Positions 6,229 through 12,419 of a stretch of 12,419 nucleotides of DNA are shown here, piece by piece. Position numbers and translations under genes: made by a program. The notes under the pieces were generated by a model that ran no database searches, had not been told where the DNA came from, and saw nothing but the letters and a program-made list of their open reading frames with translations. Every line of letters begins with the position of its first letter. The first letter of the stretch is position 1. The DNA is from QQUD01 sp039029915 (GTDB lineage: Bacteria > Chloroflexota > Anaerolineae > Promineifilales > Promineifilaceae): contig JBCCFD010000219.1 of the NCBI GenBank assembly GCA_039029915.1, positions 1 through 12,419 on the forward strand. The letters run 5' to 3'.

Positions 6229-7296
6229 AGACGTACAAATCAATCGATTTTACCAAACTGGTTAACTTATTCTCTTTCAGTCGCGTTTGTGCTGTCAGGC
6301 ATTGTGGTCGTTGTATTCGCCTATCTGACGCTTCAGGTGGTGTTGAATCGGCCTGTGAATCCATTGGAGCAAGCTGTTGAAGAGGTCGCCGGTATTAATT
6401 TAGATTTTAATCAATCGGGCGTGCCGGAGGTGCCAACCTTAATCCCTGGTCAAGCCACGCCCACACTGATACCAACCAATGAGCCGTGGCAAGGTGCTGA
6501 TCGCATCACTATTTTGGTGATGGGTATCGATCGTCGGCCCGGCCAATCTTTTATTTCTCGAACAGACAGCATGATGCTGGTTTCGATGGACCCTGTTGCT
6601 GATACGGCTTCGATTCTTTCAATTCCACGCGATTTGTATGTGCTCATTCCGGGCCACGGCCGCGATCGAATTAATACCGCCTTTGTTTATGGGTCTGCTG
6701 GTGATAATCCGATTGGTGGTGCCGCTTTGGCGATGCAAACGGTTGAATACAATCTTGGCGTTCGCGTTGATCATTATGCCCTGGTTGATTTTGGTGCCGT
6801 TATTTCAATTGTAGATACGCTAGGTGGCATTGAGGTTAACGTGCCTAGAGATCTTAATGACCCCACTTATCCAGATATGAATTATGGATATGACCCACTC
6901 TTCATTCCGGCTGGCTGGCAAACGATGAACGGAGAACTGGCGCTCAAGTATGCGCGCACCCGTCACGTTGATAATGATTTTGGTCGTGCTCAACGACAGC
7001 AGCAGGTGCTTTTGGCGGTACGAGATAAAGCGATTGGCTTAGGCATTCCTAGCCTTGTCAGCCGCACCCCTATCCTATACCAACAGATCGAGCAAGGTAT
7101 CCGCACAGACTTGAGCGTAGAGCAGATTGTTCGTTTGCTAACAGCCGTTAATGAAGTTCCCCGCGAAAATATCCAAAGTGATGTTCTCGACTTCCGCTAT
7201 GTCACAAGTTATCGTACCGAGGCAGGTGCAGAAGTGCTCATTTTGCTAAATGATGAAACTGCGCCTCTGATTGAAAGATTGTTTTATAGCAATTGA
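6226..7296 (+). CDS. LytR-CpsA-Psr (LCP) family protein
   Basis: LCP proteins transfer undecaprenyl-linked glycopolymers to cell-wall peptidoglycan at the outer face of the membrane. This 356-aa protein has a short cytoplasmic N-terminus (MRRTNQS), one membrane helix at about 13-40, a proline/threonine-rich linker at about 65-87 and then the LCP domain. Conserved elements: MGIDRRP at 99-105, SRTDSMMLVS at 111-120, SIPRDLYV at 132-139, RDRINTAF at 146-153, the YARTRH motif at 242-247 and DFGRAQRQQ at 251-259. The arginines and aspartates in these motifs bind the lipid pyrophosphate and Mg2+. The TTG start is fixed by a strong SD. It stands alone, with intergenic gaps on both sides. In Chloroflexota, where walls are unusual, the acceptor polymer is not predictable from sequence. 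Confidence 0.92.
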   Translation: MRRTNQSILPNWLTYSLSVAFVLSGIVVVVFAYLTLQVVLNRPVNPLEQAVEEVAGINLDFNQSGVPEVPTLIPGQATPTLIPTNEPWQGADRITILVMGIDRRPGQSFISRTDSMMLVSMDPVADTASILSIPRDLYVLIPGHGRDRINTAFVYGSAGDNPIGGAALAMQTVEYNLGVRVDHYALVDFGAVISIVDTLGGIEVNVPRDLNDPTYPDMNYGYDPLFIPAGWQTMNGELALKYARTRHVDNDFGRAQRQQQVLLAVRDKAIGLGIPSLVSRTPILYQQIEQGIRTDLSVEQIVRLLTAVNEVPRENIQSDVLDFRYVTSYRTEAGAEVLILLNDETAPLIERLFYSN

Positions 7297-7339
7297 TAAT
7301 AAAGTGATAGAAAGGATGGTTGCTAGAGGGAAAAAGTAA

Positions 7340-7400
7340 TTTGGTGATTTGGTGATTTGATAACCTCTTAAAAAAGATCCAATTACCCAATTACCCAATC
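7340..7400. repeat. Paired short tandem repeats (8-bp units) with inverted relationship
   Basis: TTTGGTGA occurs twice in tandem plus TTTG (7340-7359), and CCAATTAC twice in tandem plus CCAATC (7379-7400). The reverse complement of the second array (units of GTAATTGG) resembles the first, so the two can form an imperfect hairpin with G-U pairs and a U-C mismatch once per unit. It lies between the LCP stop (7296) and the next start (7431). It resembles the short tandem repeats reported from intergenic DNA of cyanobacteria and could act as a weak terminator or mRNA stabiliser. Confidence 0.6.
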
Positions 7401-7430
7401 TCCTAATCTAAGCAGTAGCCAAAAATATAC

Positions 7431-9308
7431 ATGAATCGATTAGAGTTTAAATCGTTGCTGGAAAAACGGCCGTTGTTGTTTGACGGCGCTATGGGAACAT
7501 TACTCCACAGTCGAGGCATTGCGATTGATCGCTGTTTTGATGTGATTAACCTGAGCGAGCCTGCCGTGGTAGCAGATATACATCGTGCTTATATCGAAGC
7601 TGGGGCTAACGTTATTGAAGCCAATAGTTTTGGAGCCAATCGGTATAAATTAGCAGATTATGGGTTGCAAAATCAGGTTATAGAAATTAACAAAGCGGCC
7701 GTGAACATTGCCAGACGCACCATTGATAGTGCCTTTAAAGAGGTGCTGCTGGCAGGCTCGATTGGTCCGCTAGGCGTGCGTTTAGCCCCTTTGGGACGCG
7801 TTTCAAAGGCGGAGGCCATTGCTGCATTTGAAGAGCAAATTGGAGCGCTGGTTGGTGAAAACGGAACCGCAGTTGATTTGCTTGTGATCGAAACGCTCTC
7901 CGATCCAATTGAAATGGAAACGGCCGTTACGGCTGCCCGCAGCATCGCCCCAGATCTGCCCATTGTGGCCCAGATGTGCTTCAACCGAGACGATCGAACC
8001 CTGCTTGGCTTTACGCCCGATCAAATTGCTTCCAAATTAATTGATTTAGACGTTGATGCCATTGGTATTAACTGTAGCGGTGGCCCTGCCCAAGTGCTGC
8101 GCCTTATTATGGTCATGCAGAAACTGGCTCCGGATCTGCCGCTAGCCGCCTCTCCCAACGCCGGCTGGCCTGAACAAACAGAAAGCGGCCGTATGCACTA
8201 TTCAGCGACGCCTGATTACTTTGGAAAATATGCTCAGGCGCTATTAACGGCTGGCGTGCGGCTGGTTGGTGGATGCTGTGGTACGACTGATGCTCACATT
8301 TCCGCCATGCGTGAGGCAATTGATACAGACACCTCAGTTGACATTGATCTTCCCCACGTGGCTATGATTGAGCATGAAGAAGTCCAAACGGCCGTAATTG
8401 ATCCTCCTACACAGCTTGCCAATTACATCGATAGCGGCACATTTGTCGTGACTGTGGAAATGAGCCCTCCCAAAGGGATTGCCCCGCAGCGCCTGCTTGA
8501 GGGCGCCAAAATGCTTCGCAATGCGGGTGCTAACATTTTGAATATTGCCGATGCGCCTCTAGCGCGAATGCGCATGAGCGCCTGGGCAGCGTCCCATCTT
8601 GTTCAGCAGGAAGTGGGTTTAGAAACGATTCTGCACTTCCCAACCCGCGGTCGTAATTTGCTGCGCATTCAGGGAGATTTACTGGCCGCTTATGCGATGG
8701 GGATTCGCAATCTATTTGTGACAATGGGTGACCCAACCAAAATCGGGGACTATCCGGAGGCCATGGATAGTTATGACATCGTGCCAACGGGCCTGATCGA
8801 TTTGATTAAACATCAGTTTAATGAAGGTCGAGACAAATCGGGGCAATCTATTGACCAAGCTACCCACTTCACCGTTGGCTGCGCGCTAAGCCTAACACCT
8901 AAAGACCCGGCCCGCGAAATGAAGTTATTGCGTAAAAAGATTCGTAACGGGGCAGATTTTGCCCTAACGCAGCCCATTTTTGACCCTCAAGCCGCTTTGG
9001 CCTTTATCAAACAGTATGAAGCCGAATATGAAGAGCCGATGTTGCCTATCTTGGCCGGCATTAAGCCTCTTTACAACAGTCGTAATGCTGAATTCTTGCA
9101 CAATGAGGTGCCGGGCATCAATATTCCTGATGAGCAGAGAAGGCGGATGTCAACGGCCGTAAATCCTCAGCAGGAAGGGGTGCTTATTTCACAAGAAATT
9201 TTGACCGAAATACGCTCACATGTGCAGGGCATATATCTCATGCCCGCCTTTGGTCGGTATGATTTAGTGGCCGATGTCATTGATGCTGTGCGCGAGGAAC
9301 CTGTCTAG
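7431..9308 (+). CDS. Bifunctional homocysteine S-methyltransferase / 5,10-methylenetetrahydrofolate reductase (YitJ-like)
   Basis: Fused enzyme of 625 aa, the usual size for the YitJ-type fusion, which is involved in methionine synthesis and one-carbon metabolism. The N-terminal homocysteine S-methyltransferase barrel (about 1-300) starts with FDGAMGT at 17-23 and has the three zinc-binding cysteines Cys215 (INCSGGPAQ) and Cys282-Cys283 (GGCCGTT), so this half looks active. A linker at about 300-330 leads into the methylenetetrahydrofolate reductase barrel (about 331-625): FVVTVEMSPPKG with Glu343 as the likely catalytic acid, ANILNIADAPLARMRMS, HFPTRGRN and FVTMGDPTKIGDYP at 429-442, the flavin/folate-binding region. 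There is no cobalamin domain, so methyl transfer would be cobalamin-independent at the homocysteine half. ATG start at 7431 has no clear SD. Four ACGGCCGT words lie inside the gene. The codon pattern matches the flanking housekeeping genes. Confidence 0.94.
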   Translation: MNRLEFKSLLEKRPLLFDGAMGTLLHSRGIAIDRCFDVINLSEPAVVADIHRAYIEAGANVIEANSFGANRYKLADYGLQNQVIEINKAAVNIARRTIDSAFKEVLLAGSIGPLGVRLAPLGRVSKAEAIAAFEEQIGALVGENGTAVDLLVIETLSDPIEMETAVTAARSIAPDLPIVAQMCFNRDDRTLLGFTPDQIASKLIDLDVDAIGINCSGGPAQVLRLIMVMQKLAPDLPLAASPNAGWPEQTESGRMHYSATPDYFGKYAQALLTAGVRLVGGCCGTTDAHISAMREAIDTDTSVDIDLPHVAMIEHEEVQTAVIDPPTQLANYIDSGTFVVTVEMSPPKGIAPQRLLEGAKMLRNAGANILNIADAPLARMRMSAWAASHLVQQEVGLETILHFPTRGRNLLRIQGDLLAAYAMGIRNLFVTMGDPTKIGDYPEAMDSYDIVPTGLIDLIKHQFNEGRDKSGQSIDQATHFTVGCALSLTPKDPAREMKLLRKKIRNGADFALTQPIFDPQAALAFIKQYEAEYEEPMLPILAGIKPLYNSRNAEFLHNEVPGINIPDEQRRRMSTAVNPQQEGVLISQEILTEIRSHVQGIYLMPAFGRYDLVADVIDAVREEPV

Positions 9309-9334
9309 GCCATTCACACGACCTCCTCAAATAA

Positions 9335-9396
9335 AAAAGAACTGGAGATGAACTTAATCGCGTCTAGTTGCAATCAATCTCAATTCCAGTTCTTTT
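9335..9396 (+). terminator. Terminator-like long-loop hairpin after the bifunctional gene
   Basis: AAAAGAACTGGA (9335-9346) pairs perfectly over 12 bp with TCCAGTTCTTTT (9385-9396), ending in TTTT. The 38-nt loop can add some inner pairing (GAGAT 9345-9349 with ATCTC 9377-9381 in an alternative register). Located 27 nt after the stop codon. The loop is long for an intrinsic terminator, so confidence is moderate. Confidence 0.5.
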
Positions 9397-9580
9397 CCCT
9401 CTTCTCTTGGTTTTATCTCATCAGTAGATGACCGCAACCAATCCCAAACGAAGCAGAGGAAGGTGAGCAATTTCCATGCGGAAAAAACTCAACTCCTCAT
9501 CTCACTTATTATTATTTTTGAACCGAGTGACACAAGCGTGACGCTTGCCCGTTGTTCGCTGAGATGCTCTCGCTCGAGAG
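9397..9580. other. Non-coding stretch with a cluster of hairpins
   Basis: No credible reading frame. Inverted repeats: CATCTCA (9498-9504) with TGAGATG (9560-9566); inside it CAAGCG (9533-9538) with CGCTTG (9542-9547); and, immediately after, CTCTCG (9567-9572) with CGAGAG (9575-9580). Together these could form a branched RNA or DNA structure. No homology to a known RNA recognised. Confidence 0.4.
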
Positions 9581-9735
9581 TGTAGTGATTCAGGGTTTTT
9601 CAGTGTTTGAAAAAGTGCACAAAAATAGAATGCTGATTTCGCTGATTTTTATCCGTTTTATCTGCGTTCCATTTGAAGAATAGCCAAACCTTTTTGCTGA
9701 TTTTTACTTTTACTGAAAAACTCTGTGTAGTGATT
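9580..9735. mobile_element. Possible miniature insertion element (MITE-like) with 11-bp flanking direct repeat
   Basis: GTGTAGTGATT occurs at 9580-9590 and again at 9725-9735, an exact 11-bp direct repeat. Directly inside lie near-perfect terminal inverted repeats: AGGGTTTTTCAGT (9592-9604) and ACTGAAAAACTCT (9712-9724), 12 of 13 matching. The enclosed ~133 bp are AT-rich, with GCTGATTTTTA twice and no coding capacity. This is the architecture of a non-autonomous element with target-site duplication. The right flank overlaps the -35 box of the downstream gene. No transposase in the window matches it. Confidence 0.5.
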
Positions 9736-9763
9736 GGAACAATTGTTCTGGTCGATGTATAAT
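9734..9763 (+). promoter_or_regulatory. Sigma70-type promoter for the DNA glycosylase gene
   Basis: TTGGAA at 9734-9739, 18-bp spacer, perfect TATAAT at 9758-9763. Transcription would start at about 9770, almost on the SD GGAGG (9771-9775) that precedes the ATG at 9780. The mRNA would thus have a leader of only about 10 nt. Confidence 0.65.
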
Positions 9764-9779
9764 CTTTAGCGGAGGCGAA

Positions 9780-10994
9780 ATGATTCAATTAACCGTGCAA
9801 GATGCTAGAAGATTGGCCATAACAAAACAACATTTAGACGGGGCAAACCGTCCATCAATGCTGGACGTTATTCGGGATATTGGCTGTTTGCAGCTTGATC
9901 CAATTAGCCATATTGCACCAACTCACCAGCTCGTTTTGCAGAGCCGTTTAGGGGCTTATGATCAGGCTGAATTGGATCACCTGCGCTGGGATTCGCGACA
10001 GCTTTTCGAGTATTGGGCGCATGCAGCTTCAATCGTTTTAACTGAAGAATTTCCCCTACACGAATGGCAAATGCGCCGCATTCGAAAACGGCAGGGGTTC
10101 AAAAACTTTGTTAAAGAGAACAAGCTGGCTCCGCTTAAAAAGCGAATCCTCAAGCAGCTGGCTGAAGAAAAAGCGGTCTTTTCCCGAGATATTGAAGAGG
10201 AAACTCGCGATCCGAATTGGGATCATCGCTGGTATTCGGCTCGCTACACACCTCGTTTATTGAGCTACATGTGGGATCGAGGCGAAGTTGCTGTGGTGGG
10301 GCGAAACGGCAAGCAGCGTCAGTGGGGGCTGTTTGATGACTTTATGCCAGAGTGGACGCCCCGTGAACGATGGAGCGATACGAAGATTTCACACTATGCG
10401 ATTCAGCGGTCCATTAAGGCGCTGGGAGTGGCCACCGTCCCACAAATCAAAAAACATTATACGCGTAGCCGGTATCCGAAATTAACGGCCGTTCTTCCCA
10501 AGCTCCTCAAAGAAAAACATATTCAGTCCGTTACCGTTTTAAAAGAGAACGAACCTTTGCCAGGTGACTGGTATATCCACACTGACGATATTCCGCTTTT
10601 GGAATCGATTCAAGCGGGTAATTGGTTGCCGAATACAGCCTTACTATCCCCCTTTGATAACCTAATCTGTGACCGCGATCGGACTGAATTATTGTGGGAT
10701 TTTTATTTTCGCATAGAAATTTATGTACCTAAAGCAAAACGGCAGTTTGGCTATTACGTTCTGCCCATTCTGCACGGTGATGAACTGATTGGCCGTATTG
10801 ATTCAAAGATGGATCGGAAAGCGGGTGTTTATCAAGTAGACAATATCTATGCTCAGGAGGGGGCTGTGGCTGGTGATGAGGTTGAAACGGCCGTTGCCCA
10901 AAGCATCCAAAATCTAGGCGCATTTCTGGGGGCTACTCAAATTAATATAGGCCAGGTTCCCAAAATTTGGCACGGTTTAGAGCATAAAATTTGA
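9780..10994 (+). CDS. YcaQ/AlkX-type winged-helix DNA glycosylase (HTH_42 family)
   Basis: Member of the AlkZ/YcaQ family of DNA glycosylases that remove alkylated bases and unhook interstrand crosslinks. At 404 aa it is close to E. coli YcaQ (about 410). The catalytic Q-x-D motif is at Gln38-Leu39-Asp40 (CLQLDPIS), which favours the YcaQ/AlkX branch over AlkZ (Q-x-Q). Other matches are VLQSRLGAYDQAEL, LFEYWAHAASIVL, YMWDRGEVAVVGRNG (winged helix 'wing'), LLSPFDNLICDRDRTELLWDF and the strongly conserved YVPKAKRQFGYYVLPIL, then IGRIDSKMDRKAGV. The SD GGAGG sits 4 nt before ATG. It has its own promoter and appears monocistronic. It could serve in defence against self-made or foreign alkylating agents, but no toxin cluster is adjacent. 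Confidence 0.9.
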   Translation: MIQLTVQDARRLAITKQHLDGANRPSMLDVIRDIGCLQLDPISHIAPTHQLVLQSRLGAYDQAELDHLRWDSRQLFEYWAHAASIVLTEEFPLHEWQMRRIRKRQGFKNFVKENKLAPLKKRILKQLAEEKAVFSRDIEEETRDPNWDHRWYSARYTPRLLSYMWDRGEVAVVGRNGKQRQWGLFDDFMPEWTPRERWSDTKISHYAIQRSIKALGVATVPQIKKHYTRSRYPKLTAVLPKLLKEKHIQSVTVLKENEPLPGDWYIHTDDIPLLESIQAGNWLPNTALLSPFDNLICDRDRTELLWDFYFRIEIYVPKAKRQFGYYVLPILHGDELIGRIDSKMDRKAGVYQVDNIYAQEGAVAGDEVETAVAQSIQNLGAFLGATQINIGQVPKIWHGLEHKI

Positions 10995-11084
10995 ACCGAT
11001 GTGCTCCCTTGAGGCCCTTCCGCGCCATCCCACCCATACACAATCAGCCTCAATGGAAAATTGCTGAATTTTTATGGCCTTTGG

Positions 11085-11113
11085 TTGACTTGCAACGGCG
11101 CCATCGCTATAAT
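11085..11113 (+). promoter_or_regulatory. Sigma70-type promoter of the T-box/serS transcript
   Basis: TTGACT at 11085-11090, exactly 17 bp, TATAAT at 11108-11113. The start of transcription would be at about 11120, upstream of all T-box elements. This is the best promoter in the window. Confidence 0.85.
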
Positions 11114-11119
11114 CTTTCA

Positions 11120-11356
11120 AATTCAATTTATATTGACTGTGATTGAGAAAAGTAAATTAATGGCAAGACAGTAGAGAGATAGCGGTCGGTGAAAGCTATC
11201 CTTCGCCCTAATTGAAATCTACTCAGGAGTTGGCTCTGATAAGGAGTTCCGGGTTCGCCCGTTACCGCGAAAATTAAGTTCAACAGCGTATTGTTGGAAA
11301 AACCAGGTGGCACCACGGGCCTCCTCGTCCTGGATAAGGCGAGGTGGCCCGTTTTT
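11120..11356 (+). promoter_or_regulatory. T-box riboswitch leader, probable serine (UCU) specificity
   Basis: T-boxes bind uncharged tRNA and let transcription proceed when the matching amino acid is scarce. The conserved T-box core AGGTGGCACCACGG lies at 11305-11318. Upstream, Stem I features are recognisable: AGTA (11170-11173) and GAA (11214-11216) as the two sides of the specifier loop, an AGAGA bulge element, and the distal stem GATAGC/GCTATC (11178-11183, 11195-11200) capped by GGTCGGTGAAA, which fits the classic distal loop. The triplet TCT at 11218-11220 followed by A is the best specifier, a serine codon matching serS downstream. CCGGGTTCGCCCG (11239-11251) probably forms part of Stem III. 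The specifier register is an inference. Confidence 0.88.
11316..11356 (+). terminator. T-box regulated terminator
   Basis: CGGGCCTCCTCG (11316-11327) pairs with CGAGGTGGCCCG (11340-11351), 11 of 12 positions with one T-T mismatch, followed by TTTTT (11352-11356). The 5' arm overlaps the T-box core, so antiterminator and terminator are mutually exclusive, which indicates transcriptional control. Confidence 0.88.
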
Positions 11357-11378
11357 GATTAATGGGTTGTGTCATTTT

Positions 11379-11454
11379 GACGTGGAGGTTTTATGCACAA
11401 AAAAACGAGAATAAAGTTAAACGGCCGTTATGCAACAGCTGCGACCTCCATGTC
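11379..11454 (+). promoter_or_regulatory. Possible SD-masking helix between the T-box and serS
   Basis: GACGTGGAGGT (11379-11389) can pair with ACCTCCATGTC (11444-11454): 11 consecutive pairs with a single G-U. The first arm contains the GGAGG SD of the short frame at 11393, and the second arm lies within that frame's end. Translation or transcript folding could thus expose or hide the SD. The loop is 54 nt. The pairing is seen; any regulatory role is inferred. Confidence 0.4.
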
Positions 11455-11464
11455 GAGTCGTTAA
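11393..11464 (+). CDS. Possible 23-aa leader peptide upstream of serS
   Basis: ATG at 11393 with GGAGG at 11384-11388, followed by 23 sense codons and TAA at 11462-11464. The product is basic at first (MHKKTRIKLNGRYA) and ends in TSMSSR, so three of the last five codons are serine (TCC, TCG, AGT). It lies after the T-box terminator and before the second 115-bp repeat, inside the serS transcript. A serine-rich ending in front of seryl-tRNA synthetase would suit a ribosome-sensing leader, but such a short frame can arise by chance. The ACGGCCGT word inside it also shows that sequence constraint here may not be coding. Confidence 0.3.
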   Translation: MHKKTRIKLNGRYATAATSMSSR

Positions 11465-11503
11465 TGCACACTTTGAATCACACAGCTCAAAAAGTTATCA
11501 AAT

Positions 11504-11618
11504 AAGTGAAAAGAAGTTCTTGTTTTGACTCAAACGATGGCCAAAAACTTCGTTTCCTCGAGGTTCCGAACCGCTTATCTAGCAGGGTTTTCAATTTAGA
11601 AACTTCGGAACACTTAAA
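11504..11618 (+). repeat. 115-bp dispersed structured repeat, copy 2
   Basis: Ungapped match to the reverse complement of 809-923, about 85% identical. Three possible helices: AAGTG (11504-11508) with CACTT (11611-11615) closing the unit, GAAAAGAAGTT (11508-11518) with AACTTCGTTTC (11546-11556, one mismatch), and GTTCCGAA (11563-11570) with TTCGGAAC (11604-11611). This is a three-way junction in outline. It ends 38 nt before the serS ATG. The strictly identical core is CTTCGTTTCCTCGAGGTTCC. Confidence 0.75.
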
Positions 11619-11656
11619 AAACAGAAATTTCAACATTTTATAATAGGAATAACCAA

Positions 11657-12419
11657 ATGTTAGACATCAACATTATTCGAGAAAAACCAGATTGGGTTAA
11701 AGAACAAGTCGCCAAACGGAACGACAGCGCCCCCATTGATGACATTTTAAAAGACGACGGTCGGCGTCGTGAAATTCTAAAGGAAGTGGAAGAGCTTCGT
11801 GCTCAGCGCAATACCAGCTCTAAACAAATTGGTCGCTGGATGGGCACCTTTAAAAAGTTAGAAGCTGATTTAAGGCGAGCACAAGCGGGACATGATGTTG
11901 GGCAACCGATTGACATGCTGCAAACCCAAGTAAATGCGATGCAGGCTAACGTAGACAGTGCCAAAGATGAAACTCGTGAAATTGGGGATCGAATTGCCGT
12001 TTTGGATGAAGAGCTGCGTGAGGTGGAGGCGCGTCTTCACAAGAACCTAATGTGGGTGCCCAATTTGCCTCATGATAGCGTGCCAGTCGGTCCTGATGAA
12101 GAGCATAATGTCATTCACGAGCCACAAGGGGCACCGATGCCCACTTTTGATTTTGAGCCAAAGCCCCATTGGGAATTGGGTGTCGACCGTGACATGATCG
12201 ATTTTGAGGCTGGTGTTAAGCTGAGCGGTAGCCGGTTTTATGTGCTCAAAGGGTGGGGGGCTCGCCTACAGCGCTCTTTGATTCAATTTATGCTTAATTA
12301 TCACTTAGAGCATCATGGATTTACGGAAATCTACCCACCATTCATGGTTCGTTCGCAGGTATTTGAGGGTGCTGGGCAGCTACCAAAGTTTTACGATAAC
12401 ATCTATCGAGATGCTGAAG
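11657..12419 (+). CDS. serS: Seryl-tRNA synthetase, 3'-truncated by the window end
   Basis: Charges tRNA(Ser) with serine in the cytoplasm. 254 of about 425-430 residues are present; the frame is open to the last base. The N-terminus MLDINIIREKPDWVKEQVAKR is typical of bacterial SerRS. Residues about 30-105 form the long antiparallel coiled-coil arm that grips the tRNA variable arm (EVEELRAQRNTSSKQIG, then a heptad-like region ending DEELREVEARL). Then come the linker NLMWVPNLPHDSVPVGPDE and the catalytic core: FEAGVKLSGSRFYVLKG, class II motif 1 around HGFTEIYPPFMV, and GAGQLPKF. The SD AGGA (11645-11648) lies 8 nt before the ATG. Control is by the T-box at 11120-11356. The 300-nt gap between terminator and start is unusually long for a T-box gene. 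Confidence 0.96.
   Translation, partial: MLDINIIREKPDWVKEQVAKRNDSAPIDDILKDDGRRREILKEVEELRAQRNTSSKQIGRWMGTFKKLEADLRRAQAGHDVGQPIDMLQTQVNAMQANVDSAKDETREIGDRIAVLDEELREVEARLHKNLMWVPNLPHDSVPVGPDEEHNVIHEPQGAPMPTFDFEPKPHWELGVDRDMIDFEAGVKLSGSRFYVLKGWGARLQRSLIQFMLNYHLEHHGFTEIYPPFMVRSQVFEGAGQLPKFYDNIYRDAE

Larger units (their letters stand above)
214..11427. repeat. Highly iterated palindromic word ACGGCCGT (core AACGGCCGTT)
   Basis: The hexamer CGGCCG occurs at 214, 322, 979, 1378, 1774, 2533, 2709, 2998, 4656, 5288, 5332, 6657, 7467, 7696, 7921, 8186, 8389, 9154, 10486, 10888 and 11422. At 17 of these 21 sites the octamer is ACGGCCGT; exceptions are 214, 6657, 7696 and 8186. Nine are the full 10-bp palindrome AACGGCCGTT. 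A given octamer is expected about 0.2 times in 12.4 kb of random sequence. Sites fall in genes on both strands, in different reading frames (read as TAV, NGR or RPL), and in intergenic DNA, so protein coding does not explain them. Confidence 0.9.

Noticed and set aside
11009..11053. TTGAGGC/GCCTCAA inverted repeat after the glycosylase gene as terminator
   Set aside because: Only 7 bp, with a 31-nt loop and no U-tract.

Overview
The window looks like chromosomal DNA from a bacterium of moderate GC content, most plausibly a member of the Chloroflexota (Anaerolineae/Ardenticatenia-like). The inference rests on the mix of genes: a fused homocysteine S-methyltransferase/methylenetetrahydrofolate reductase, a LytR-CpsA-Psr (LCP) protein, a class I T-box in front of serS, and Shine-Dalgarno (SD) starts with some TTG start codons. 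No rRNA, tRNA, CRISPR, phage or transposase gene is visible, and the phylum cannot be proven from this sequence alone. The palindrome ACGGCCGT occurs 17 times across the window and looks like a genome-wide signature word, similar in style to the cyanobacterial HIP1 octamer.

Layout. 3-548 (+) is the 3' part of an unrecognised TPR-like gene. It converges on a 66-residue orphan (587-787, -), and one perfect 22-bp hairpin contains both stop codons. A 115-bp structured repeat (809-923) lies just upstream of the orphan. 1005-1619 (+) is a YczE/YitT-type membrane protein. A compact minus-strand cluster follows: DUF1801 protein (2957-3322), beta-carbonic anhydrase (2341-2952) and a SAM methyltransferase (1628-2338). 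Upstream of it lies a second minus-strand group: moaA (4737-5762), a small polytopic membrane protein (4198-4698) and a membrane-anchored orphan (3462-4145). moaA has two tight palindromes in front of it.

From 5763 on, the genes are on the plus strand: an LCP cell-wall ligase (6226-7296, TTG start), the bifunctional methionine/folate enzyme (7431-9308), an AlkX/YcaQ-type DNA glycosylase (9780-10994) and the start of serS (11657 to the window end). The 470-bp gap before the glycosylase holds a terminator-like hairpin, a hairpin cluster and a possible miniature insertion element with an 11-bp flanking duplication next to the glycosylase promoter.

The serS upstream region is the most unusual part. 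A good sigma70-like promoter (11085-11113) leads into a T-box with a probable UCU (Ser) specifier and a terminator at 11316-11356. Another 300 nt follow before serS. They hold a 23-codon reading frame with a GGAGG ribosome binding site that can be masked by an 11-bp helix, then the second copy of the 115-bp repeat. Both copies lie 22-38 nt upstream of a start codon in the same orientation as the gene, and both can fold as a three-way junction. They are therefore candidates for a mobile or duplicated 5'-leader element.
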